From: Candidatus Thorarchaeota archaeon MP11T_1
GTDB taxonomy: Archaea > Asgardarchaeota > Thorarchaeia > Thorarchaeales > Thorarchaeaceae
Assembly (NCBI GenBank): GCA_002825515.1
Contig: PJET01000111.1
Span: 1 to 35,673, forward strand
Length of the DNA: 35,673 nucleotides
Direction of reading: 5' to 3'
Shown here: piece by piece, positions 16,317 through 24,283 of the stretch
Numbering within the stretch: the stretch's first letter is position 1
How the letters are laid out: each line of letters opens with the position of its first letter
Notes under the pieces: model-generated
Seen by the model: the letters and a program-made list of their open reading frames with translations, nothing else
The model's database searches: none
What the model was told of the DNA's origin: nothing
Position numbers and translations under genes: made by a program

Positions 16317-16967
16317 ATGTTCGAATATGTTCAAGAGAGAGAGGTTGGTAAACGGCTTGAATCCAGAACAATAGTATATGTCATTACCAGTGGAGAATGT
16401 GATGGATTCAACTCTCAAAAGCTCACAGATCGTGGAGAAAATCAGCTGATTGAAATGGCAAGATCCAGGATAGCTACCGGTGTTCGAGTACTTTATTCAG
16501 CGACTGATAAGATAGCTCTGAAATCAGCCAATATATTGGAAAGGGAATTTGAATCAAAGATACAGAAAGTGGATTGCTTGAACCTTGTAAATTTTGGTAC
16601 TTCTCCGAATGACCTGAGTTTACTTGGAAAAACGCTCAAGCAAATGTGGCAGGATGAAGATTTTACTCCGGATGACGGAGAGTCATTCATTGAGGCAAGA
16701 GAGCGTTTCAGTAATTGTATGGGAAATCTGGTTGCGAAGCACAAAGACGATGTATTAGCTGTTGTTGTGGATCCCCTCATGGCAATCCTATTTCATTCAC
16801 ATATCGTTGCAGCTCCTCTGGATATGAATGAGTGGCATTCAATGGGATATGCTGCATGTGCATCATATGAATATTCCAGAGGATGGAATCTTGTTATGCC
16901 GCCAGATAATAGCTTTCTAAGTGACCCAACAACCGTGGGTGAAACGCTCCAAAACGAGTTACTTTAG
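16317..16967 (+). CDS. Histidine-phosphatase (phosphoglycerate-mutase) fold protein lacking catalytic histidines
   Basis: The 216-residue protein follows the phosphoglycerate-mutase fold by pattern. The first strand is IVYVITSGECD (residues 19-29), then LTDRGENQ (36-43), a 'YSATDKIALKSANIL' helix in the place of the usual S-S-x-x-R-A segment, a GES-containing stretch (121-123) and a last strand VLAVVVDPLMA. In active members the first strand reads R-H-G and the last V-S-H-G. Here these are T-S-G (24-26) and V-D-P-L (151-154), so both catalytic histidines and the phosphate-binding arginine are missing. It is probably a binding or regulatory protein, not an enzyme. It lies 72 bases after the AttH-like gene on the same strand and may belong to that transcript. 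It is followed by a hairpin shared with the convergent surface gene. Confidence 0.72.
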   Translation: MFEYVQEREVGKRLESRTIVYVITSGECDGFNSQKLTDRGENQLIEMARSRIATGVRVLYSATDKIALKSANILEREFESKIQKVDCLNLVNFGTSPNDLSLLGKTLKQMWQDEDFTPDDGESFIEARERFSNCMGNLVAKHKDDVLAVVVDPLMAILFHSHIVAAPLDMNEWHSMGYAACASYEYSRGWNLVMPPDNSFLSDPTTVGETLQNELL

Positions 16968-16980
16968 TTAAAAAAGGAGA

Positions 16981-17011
16981 AAGAAGAACCGGACAAATAT
17001 CCGGTCTTCTT
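16981..17011 (-). terminator. Hairpin between convergent genes
   Basis: A 12-bp stem (AAGAAGACCGGA with one bulged base on the other arm) closes a 6-base loop. On the minus strand it starts 8 bases after the stop of the large surface-protein gene and is followed by TTTCTCCTTTTTT, a good terminator. It may also stop the plus-strand transcript from the left. Confidence 0.7.
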
Positions 17012-17019
17012 ATGATATA

Positions 17020-20000
17020 CTATCTTCGTCTATAGAGCATACAGACAACGACAACTAGTGCTACAACACCTCCAACAATCAGGTAGAGAGTCAATGGATT
17101 ACCTTCTCCTGGCGGGGATGGAGTTGTTGTTCCGGAGCCCTCATACGAGCTTGTATAGGCAACAAAGACAGGGTCGCAGATAATATCTTCTCCACCCCAG
17201 TTTTCATACCCAGCTGTCATGAAGAGCATAGAAGCCTCTACATTCCAGTTTGTTACAGAAGAGCCTGAAGCTGACTCGTACATCGCACTGAAGGCACCAA
17301 TAGGTACAGTGGATGAACCAGAGATGTACACATTTGTGTGTCCATCACCACCCCAAGTATAAGGTAATCCACCCATTGTAACATTGGCATATGGACTATT
17401 CTCACTACCAAACTCGTAATATGATGCTTCTAGACTTGCGCCATTTGTATCAGTCACAGGACGCTCCCCAGCTGTATACTTTGTCGCCGTACCTGTACCA
17501 AGGACACCAAAGAAGTTCACAGCAAGACTACGACCCGCTAAAACTGTGTTGTCAAAGTCATCCAAAGTCCAGACTCCAAAGCGTTGATCAACCTTAAAGG
17601 AAACTGCATGGTTCCAAGTTGTCGGGTCCTCAGAGTCATAGTTGACCATGTCAACCTTAAACTCGATATCAAATGCCATCTCACTAACAGTTCCCTTGGT
17701 CACCCAGTAGTCAAAACTAGTCGCATTTAAACCAATAGCTCCTTCATATGACTGCCTGAAGTCCCAAGCTCCTCTGAGAGCAGAAGAATGCTCTACTCTG
17801 AGTGGGTAGAGTGTTACACCAACGTCATAGATGGATATACCAAAGCTTACGACAGTGTCTGGACTAACCACGACATTGCCTGAATTATTAGTAGCTCCAA
17901 AAGGTCTACGAATTTCCACACTTGTGACATCATCTATCAATACTAGGTGAGTAACTTCATCAGTTGCCACTTGTCCATCTCGAATTGAGAAGTCAGGAGC
18001 ACTAGGGGTTGGTCCCAGTCCATCATTGAAGATGAGAAGTCCTGCATACTCAGCACGAAATCGTGCAAGTGTGGCTTGTGTTTCAGAGATTCCTACCCAG
18101 TAGGTCTGTCTTGTTCCCCAAGCAAACCAGGTATTTGTCCACTTTCCATCTTCAAGACCAGGTATTCGACTTACATCTAGTGTGCGATTCTTTGCCATCC
18201 AAGCTACATACTCATATCCAGGAATTGGAATATCATTGTCAATGTCAGCCCACATTGTTTCCTGAATTCTGGCCATTTCACTTGTGCTTACTGGAGTTCC
18301 ATCAGAGTGATACCAATAGAAAGTCTCGTTAGCACTGAACCACATTTCTGATTTCAAAACACCCATCCAGTTCTCAGACCAGAACTCATCGCCATCTTCT
18401 CCAGGTGTTGGATCGAAACCAAGACCGACCCACATGCCACTGAGGGTAATGTTGCCCCAGTCTTCCCAGTAACCTGTTCGTTTAACATAGTATTGATCAT
18501 CTACTGTGTAGATGTTGCCATCAAGGTCGATTGCTCCGGTTTCTGTGACAGTCCAGATTGGTGGTGTGTATGTATATACATCACCAAGACGAAGATGCCT
18601 GGGACTCCAAAGTGTATCGCTTGATAGATCAACTTCTGTCGTTTGGTCAGTCCATGAATCTACTAGAGAGAGATATTCAGCAAGTGAGAGTTGACCGCCC
18701 GAAAGCAACCACCATGGATATCCCCAAGTGTTGTTTCCGGGATCCCAGATTCTAACATTGCTTAATAGACCAGCAGTCACTTTTGCTTTATCAATGACCA
18801 TTGAAGGTGCATCAACATCAAAGCTGAACATGATATTAAGCGTAGTCAGATCATCTTCCACAGCAATCTCGTAGCTTGCTACATCCACATGATCAGTAGG
18901 AATAGGCACACTCCAAAGGAGAGGACCACTCTTTAGATACATGGTGATTCTATATTGGGAAGCTTCGATTGGTATATCGGTTTCAAAATCAATCCCAATT
19001 GTATGGGTGATGTCGACACGCCAGTAGTGGGTATCGTTGTAGTCCATAATCGAACCTTGTACTTCTACTGTGAACTGTTTCAACTCTTGTGTGAGATTAA
19101 ACAAGGCTGGTGGCCCAGCTGTTTCTGACGGCACTTCATATACAATCGAACCGTTGATTTCGTTGATATTTTTATGAACTAACATCGTCAGGTTTAGTAG
19201 CTCACCCTGTTGTGCGACAGTTGCAATTTGTCCAAGTTCATTGTAAACAAATGCTTCAATAAATGCTGAACGGAAAGCAAGCTTCATGGTTTCTCGTTCA
19301 CGTATCTCCGGACGCGCAATGATTGGTCTGCCATCAGTATCAAGAACAGTGACCAGCGACATTTCGGGTTGGATATATCCACCAAAACCAAAGCTTTGGT
19401 CCATATCGGTTTCATTTGTGAAATAGCCGCCCCATTGAATTTGATGACGGTTAGATGCATCAGTATAGCCATCATCTACCACGAAGTAATGACTAAGGTC
19501 AATTGTTGAGTTCTCGATGATTAGAAGGTGTGGGAACCACATTCCAACTCCACCACCGAGATCAATCCATTCCCAGTCAACATCTAAGTAACCACCTAGA
19601 ACATAGGCATCTGTTTCATTCACCTTGAGAAACATCACCGGGTATAGGTCTATCTCGATCTCTTCCCATGCAACATCTCTATTCAAAAGTACTGCAGTAC
19701 TATCGTCCATACCAACAGGGTATGTCCAATTCTCTTTCATGTGATATGCCTGATCCCAAGTTAGCTGTGCAAAAGGAATCAACGTGGATCCAATCTCAGC
19801 ATTTGACATCATCCGAACGATGAAAGTGTCATTGACATCAATGTAGTGAATGATTCTACCGTCTTCTCCAACAATATCAGCGTAATAGTAGTTTGGCAAT
19901 GAAAAGTCAGTGGGGATGACAGCTACATCAAACCCAATTGGAGGACTGACATATTTTCCTGTTTCTGCTGCAACTAACCAGTTAGCAGCAATAGGATGCC

Positions 20001-20586
20001 CTTCAGTGTCTACAACTTGCATTCCAGTGTTAAAGACTCCAGGAAGTATCGCTTGTGCATAAGTGATGGCAAAAACTACTCTATAGTAGTCGGCGGCTTC
20101 TACAAAATCAGAGCTAGTTGAGTCAAGCGTAATAAATCCAGAAGGTCTTGGTTCATCGGAATTAGGTATGTAACGATAGGCTAGACTATTCCATCGGTCT
20201 GATGTAACATTATACTCAAGACCAAAGAACGCAGCTCTGTCACCTCTTCCATAGCCCCAGAATTGGACAGTATCTAATTCAGTCTTGAGGAACGACTTGG
20301 GGACAGTGATATTCACGAGTAGACTATCACCGACAGCCACTCTATAGCTATTTTCAGCTATGTCAGTCATGTTGTCTGCATATGCAATCCAAATTCGCGG
20401 TTGGGGGCCAAAAATCCAGTTTGATTGTTCCTCTGAATGTGCGAATTGAGTTACATTGTCTTCCTCAACCCGCCAAGCCACACCCATGATAGGGTCTGCC
20501 GGACTTTGTGCGATAGCTGGAACAACAGTTACTGCAAAACTGCTGATCAATAATGCAATCAGCATAATTGTGTTAATTTTCTTCAT
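17020..20586 (-). CDS. Large S-layer-like surface protein, C-terminal membrane anchor
   Basis: This is a 1188-residue exported protein. It has a clean signal peptide (MKKINTIMLIALLISSFAVT, cut near AIAQS), about 1100 residues of Trp/Tyr/Asp-rich beta-type sequence with many N-x-S/T sequons, a short Thr/Pro/Gly stalk (TTTPSPPGEG), one membrane helix and an RRR end. Size, single C-terminal anchor, acidic and sequon-rich composition and lack of enzyme motifs make it the best S-layer candidate here. I see no named domain. ATG at 20586 is preferred over 20610, because GAGGTGG lies 6 bases upstream and the signal peptide starts at this residue. A strong ribosome-binding site, its own terminator and a long private upstream region fit high expression. 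A periplasmic-type binding or protease-like role cannot be excluded. Confidence 0.85.
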   Translation of the reverse strand: MKKINTIMLIALLISSFAVTVVPAIAQSPADPIMGVAWRVEEDNVTQFAHSEEQSNWIFGPQPRIWIAYADNMTDIAENSYRVAVGDSLLVNITVPKSFLKTELDTVQFWGYGRGDRAAFFGLEYNVTSDRWNSLAYRYIPNSDEPRPSGFITLDSTSSDFVEAADYYRVVFAITYAQAILPGVFNTGMQVVDTEGHPIAANWLVAAETGKYVSPPIGFDVAVIPTDFSLPNYYYADIVGEDGRIIHYIDVNDTFIVRMMSNAEIGSTLIPFAQLTWDQAYHMKENWTYPVGMDDSTAVLLNRDVAWEEIEIDLYPVMFLKVNETDAYVLGGYLDVDWEWIDLGGGVGMWFPHLLIIENSTIDLSHYFVVDDGYTDASNRHQIQWGGYFTNETDMDQSFGFGGYIQPEMSLVTVLDTDGRPIIARPEIRERETMKLAFRSAFIEAFVYNELGQIATVAQQGELLNLTMLVHKNINEINGSIVYEVPSETAGPPALFNLTQELKQFTVEVQGSIMDYNDTHYWRVDITHTIGIDFETDIPIEASQYRITMYLKSGPLLWSVPIPTDHVDVASYEIAVEDDLTTLNIMFSFDVDAPSMVIDKAKVTAGLLSNVRIWDPGNNTWGYPWWLLSGGQLSLAEYLSLVDSWTDQTTEVDLSSDTLWSPRHLRLGDVYTYTPPIWTVTETGAIDLDGNIYTVDDQYYVKRTGYWEDWGNITLSGMWVGLGFDPTPGEDGDEFWSENWMGVLKSEMWFSANETFYWYHSDGTPVSTSEMARIQETMWADIDNDIPIPGYEYVAWMAKNRTLDVSRIPGLEDGKWTNTWFAWGTRQTYWVGISETQATLARFRAEYAGLLIFNDGLGPTPSAPDFSIRDGQVATDEVTHLVLIDDVTSVEIRRPFGATNNSGNVVVSPDTVVSFGISIYDVGVTLYPLRVEHSSALRGAWDFRQSYEGAIGLNATSFDYWVTKGTVSEMAFDIEFKVDMVNYDSEDPTTWNHAVSFKVDQRFGVWTLDDFDNTVLAGRSLAVNFFGVLGTGTATKYTAGERPVTDTNGASLEASYYEFGSENSPYANVTMGGLPYTWGGDGHTNVYISGSSTVPIGAFSAMYESASGSSVTNWNVEASMLFMTAGYENWGGEDIICDPVFVAYTSSYEGSGTTTPSPPGEGNPLTLYLIVGGVVALVVVVCMLYRRR

Positions 20587-20730
20587 ATATACCACCTCAC
20601 CAAAAGCCAAGCGTGCCGCAAACCATCAATACAGAAATCAACGTATTGAAAGTTGAATGCGAGCTCTTGATTTCTTGGTGTATCATCAAAGGTTCTTTCC
20701 TAGTAACCTCTAATGGAAAAACCGACAAAC

Positions 20731-20755
20731 TGCAAATTATACACTGCAATTTTGC
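20731..20755. repeat. Imperfect inverted repeat upstream of the S-layer-like gene
   Basis: TGCAAATT and AATTTTGCA face each other across about 8 bases between the end of the debranching-enzyme gene and the S-layer-like gene. It could end the first transcript or act as an operator for the second. There is no clear T-tract. Confidence 0.3.
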
Positions 20756-20780
20756 ATATAATGTATTGTGGATGAATCAT

Positions 20781-22847
20781 CTATAGCTCATCGAAATAAA
20801 CTCTGAGGAGTTCTGCAACACTTCTTGCTCGAGAAACGCAACCACGATCTCTATGTGGTTTGGAACCATCAAACATATCTGAAACAGTTCCTAAACAACC
20901 TCTCCGTACTGCATTTAAAACTGGTCGAAAGAGGCTCTTCTCTGCTTTTGCCTTATTTGCTTCTGTCCTACCATTAACATTAAGCCATGCAGTTATGTAG
21001 GGACCAATAAGCCAAGGATGTACTGTACCTTGATGAGTTGCCGCAGCACGACTTTTTGGACCTCCTGTATATGCACGTGCGTATCGTGGGTCAGTTGGTG
21101 ACAATGTTCGAAGACCGAACGGAGTTAGAAGCTCTTTTGTAACAACTTTCAGGACCGAATTAGCTTGAATCTCATCTAATAGTGAATAAGGAAGACTCAG
21201 TGCAAAAATCTGATTGGGTCTAATTGAGTCATCATTCATGTCATCAGTGACCACATCATAGAGATATCCAAGTTCGTCATTCCAGAAGGTCTGTTGAAAT
21301 GCTTCTCGTATCCAAGAAGCTACAGCTCTGAATTCGTAGGGATCTCGACCCACTAATTCACACATGTCGCCCATTGCCATTAGAACATTGAACCAGAGCG
21401 CATTAATCTCAACACACTTACCTATTCGAGGTGTTGCGCACCAGTCACCAATGCGTTCATTCATCCAAGAAACCTCAACACCCTCAATCCCAGATATTAT
21501 CATACCATCATGGTCTTCGTGAATGTTGTATTTTGTTCCAATTCTATAGGCAGCAATAATTGACTCCATTGTGTCCCAGATGATACCTCGAAGGAATTCC
21601 ACATCATTTGTTGCCTCAATATACTTGTGAACAGCCATAATGAACCATAATGATGCATCAACAGAGTCATATTCAGGCTGAATTCCACGGTCTGGAAAAT
21701 CATTTGGTACTAATCCATACCTTGAGTGTCTAGCGTAATTGGTCAGAATCGCTCTCGCATCTTTGAATCTACCGATAGACATTGTAAGACCTGGTAAAGA
21801 GATGAGTGCATCAAGGCCAACATCAGCCAATTCATGATATCCAGCAATCACCGACCGCATCTTAGTAGACAAGCGATCCACAATAAATGTATCAGCATCC
21901 AGTATGAGCCATTCGATATCTTCGTCCCGTACTTTTGTGGACATGGCATAAGCACGGTCATTCAATATCTTTCTTCGTCTAAGTTCCTCGAATCTTAATT
22001 TCGCAAAGTCCTTTCTTTGAGCTTTTGCAAGTGGACCAAGACTTTTCATCAGCTCTTTGCGATGAGGATTTACTGCAAATAGGAATGAAAGGAAATGTTC
22101 ACCGGGTTCAAGTACAGTATGGAAAACGCCGGGAATGATCATCTCTTCTTCATGAGGTAATCCCATTGCTTTATCCTTTCGATAGATTTGAGGATCTGTT
22201 ACTCTGACTTCACTTGGCATAAACTCTGCATCTGGAGTATACGCATACATCCAGGGACTGTTTGGACGGTCATCATATGAGAGGTATGAGTGCTCATCAA
22301 GAATCTCGATTCCGGGAGTAAAATCAAGGTGTGGAGGGCGCGCATGTAGGTCTCTACATGTTTGAACTGGGGTAACAGTGAAAACTGTTTCATCAGTATT
22401 AATAATTTCATAATTTACGACGGTAAGGTTTCTCCTGTAAGCCATGAATACAGTTTTTTCAAGTTCTACGCATCCAGTTTTATAAACCATCTGGGGTAGA
22501 GGATTCAATTCGAATCTTTTCAGATATCGATAACCCCGATAAGTGACGCCCTTATTTGTTTGCTCAGTACTTAGATTACATTCTCCTTCTTTGTTCACAA
22601 TCGCTTCATCAAGTCGGGAGAGAGTCAGCCATCTATCAACAGGTGGACTTAAGGAAGAAACAAGTAAACCATGGTAACCACGTACATTGAGACCAACAAT
22701 TGTGGAAGATGTATAACCACCTAGACCATTGGTGTAAAGCCACTCAAAGGTGACTGCTCTATTCAGTCGTAAGTCTACATCTTCCAACGTTATCAAAGCG
22801 TGTTTCCATCCAATTTTTGAACGCAAATTTGCTATCGAAAAATGCAC
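20781..22847 (-). CDS. Glycogen-debranching-enzyme-like protein (GH133 family), divergent
   Basis: The 688-residue protein has both halves of archaeal/bacterial amylo-alpha-1,6-glucosidase. The N-terminal domain includes EWLYTNGLGGYTSST (35-49) and RGYHGLLV. The C-terminal (alpha/alpha)6 domain includes YDSVDASLWF (393-402), RPNQIFALSLPYSLL and HQGTVHPWLIGPY (605-617). Its likely general acid Asp397 is present. Family signatures elsewhere are altered: GYPWF.DWGRD reads GYHELADVGLD (336-346), the SEIFDG motif with the catalytic Glu reads SDMFDG (Asp657), and QAWS reads RARS. It may therefore act on another alpha-glucan or have lost activity. The expected role is removal of 1,6-branches in stored glycogen, in the cytoplasm. 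The start is GTG at 22847, consistent with a TATA box 34 bases upstream and a nearly leaderless mRNA. Confidence 0.88.
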   Translation of the reverse strand: MHFSIANLRSKIGWKHALITLEDVDLRLNRAVTFEWLYTNGLGGYTSSTIVGLNVRGYHGLLVSSLSPPVDRWLTLSRLDEAIVNKEGECNLSTEQTNKGVTYRGYRYLKRFELNPLPQMVYKTGCVELEKTVFMAYRRNLTVVNYEIINTDETVFTVTPVQTCRDLHARPPHLDFTPGIEILDEHSYLSYDDRPNSPWMYAYTPDAEFMPSEVRVTDPQIYRKDKAMGLPHEEEMIIPGVFHTVLEPGEHFLSFLFAVNPHRKELMKSLGPLAKAQRKDFAKLRFEELRRRKILNDRAYAMSTKVRDEDIEWLILDADTFIVDRLSTKMRSVIAGYHELADVGLDALISLPGLTMSIGRFKDARAILTNYARHSRYGLVPNDFPDRGIQPEYDSVDASLWFIMAVHKYIEATNDVEFLRGIIWDTMESIIAAYRIGTKYNIHEDHDGMIISGIEGVEVSWMNERIGDWCATPRIGKCVEINALWFNVLMAMGDMCELVGRDPYEFRAVASWIREAFQQTFWNDELGYLYDVVTDDMNDDSIRPNQIFALSLPYSLLDEIQANSVLKVVTKELLTPFGLRTLSPTDPRYARAYTGGPKSRAAATHQGTVHPWLIGPYITAWLNVNGRTEANKAKAEKSLFRPVLNAVRRGCLGTVSDMFDGSKPHRDRGCVSRARSVAELLRVYFDEL

Positions 22848-22876
22848 ACTTTAAGGGTTGTGTCACGTTTACTACG

Positions 22877-22885
22877 TACTTATAG
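22877..22885 (-). promoter_or_regulatory. TATA box of the debranching-enzyme-like gene
   Basis: CTATAAGTA on the minus strand centres 34 bases before the GTG start. This predicts a transcript with a leader of only about 8 bases. Confidence 0.45.
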
Positions 22886-22939
22886 TCATCATCATAAGGA
22901 GGATAGTAATTCGGTTTTTTGTTTCTGGAGTAATGAATA

Positions 22940-24226
22940 ATGGGTGACTTTGATTATGGAACATCCCCTCAAGAGAAGTTCATAGTCGAAGTTGGGTCAG
23001 AAGACAAACAAAGATTTGGATTAAGCGGTAATCTCAGACGCCTTGCCCTTGTGACTGGAATAGCCCAATTCTCGATGAGTCTATGGGTTTGGCAATTTGG
23101 AATTTTTCTAGAAGCTAATATTAACCAACTATGGCAGATTGGACTAACGTTTTCAGTTGGAACCTTTGCGATGATCGTGGGTTATGGTATTTCAGGACCC
23201 ATTGCAGATTACATGGGAAGAAAGAATGCCATGATTTTTGCATTTATACCGATGGCTTCCGGACTGATTGCTCTTCGATTCTTCCCAATCTGGCCACTGA
23301 TACCATTTGAATATGCAGTGATCGAAATTGGGTGGGCATTTATCATTATCATGACAAGCGCAATGCCTGCAGACGAGATAGCAAAAACAAGCGGAGCCAA
23401 TGCGGCGAGAACATTCAATATGGTACTCCTACCAGCATTTTTAGTCGACGGATTGAGTCCAATAATCGCTGGGATTTTACTAAATGCAGGGTTTATAGCT
23501 GGTGATCTCCATCTGTTGGCTGCTATTGGTGCTTTAGTCGCAATGGTAGCAACATACAAAGGTGTTAGAGAATCTCTTGGTAAAGATATCATTGAAAGAG
23601 CAAGAGCGGGTTCTATTATTACCATCAGAGGATTGGGTCGGAATTTTTGGATTTTCACTTCTGGAATGTTTGGATATGTCCTTGTAATGAATTTTGCATT
23701 CCCCTACATGGGAAACTTGGTTGTAAACGAATGGGGCGTCAATGAATCAATGTATGCGTTCGCTTGGGGCGCTTGGTCATTCACCTGTGTTATGTTGATG
23801 TATAGCGTCGGATCAGCAACTGACAAGAACATCAGAGCTGCACTAATAATTGGTACATATTCGACTGGAGCAATCGTTGGTATGTTTGCATTTGGTACAA
23901 CCCTAGTGGATCTTATTATTTTGAATATCCTTTTAGCTGCGCCAATAGTAATATGGAGTGGAGCTGAGAAGACTCTTGCTGTTAATGGTGTTAGAAATGA
24001 AATGAAAGGTCGCGCACTGGGGACCTATCAATTTATGATGAGCACTACCCGATTAGTGGGATCTTTCATTGGGGCTCTACTCTGGGATTACTTCGGAAGT
24101 CTTAGAGCTGTATATAGTGTATCTAGTATGGCAGGTATGATTCTTGTAGTAGGTCTTACATATGCTCTTATGAAAGTAAAATTGGAGTATAGAGGAGAAT
24201 CACAAACACTCGTTGAATCCGAGTAG
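22940..24226 (+). CDS. Major facilitator superfamily transporter
   Basis: This 428-residue protein has about twelve membrane helices. The MFS loop motif between helices 2 and 3 is clear (GPIADYMGRKNAM). A charged central loop (RESLGKDIIERARAGS, near 213-228) separates the two halves. The N-terminus of about 30 residues is hydrophilic and cytoplasmic. The substrate cannot be read from the sequence; sugar or organic-acid carriers and drug exporters share this layout. GGAGTAATGAATA provides the ribosome-binding site. The NurA gene begins 57 bases downstream on the same strand, so read-through is possible, but there is no obvious functional link. It diverges from the debranching-enzyme-like gene, which would suit a sugar or oligosaccharide carrier. 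Confidence 0.9.
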   Translation: MGDFDYGTSPQEKFIVEVGSEDKQRFGLSGNLRRLALVTGIAQFSMSLWVWQFGIFLEANINQLWQIGLTFSVGTFAMIVGYGISGPIADYMGRKNAMIFAFIPMASGLIALRFFPIWPLIPFEYAVIEIGWAFIIIMTSAMPADEIAKTSGANAARTFNMVLLPAFLVDGLSPIIAGILLNAGFIAGDLHLLAAIGALVAMVATYKGVRESLGKDIIERARAGSIITIRGLGRNFWIFTSGMFGYVLVMNFAFPYMGNLVVNEWGVNESMYAFAWGAWSFTCVMLMYSVGSATDKNIRAALIIGTYSTGAIVGMFAFGTTLVDLIILNILLAAPIVIWSGAEKTLAVNGVRNEMKGRALGTYQFMMSTTRLVGSFIGALLWDYFGSLRAVYSVSSMAGMILVVGLTYALMKVKLEYRGESQTLVESE

Positions 24227-24283
24227 ATTTCTTATCTTCTTTAAGGTGATGAATGAAATTGAAAGGAGTCTTGAGGGAGTAAT

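Noticed and set aside
17020..20586. Archaeosortase (PGF-CTERM-like) processing signal at the C-terminus
   Set aside because: The stalk, helix and Arg tail have the right layout, but I see no PGF or similar short motif before the helix, here or in the beta-helix protein.
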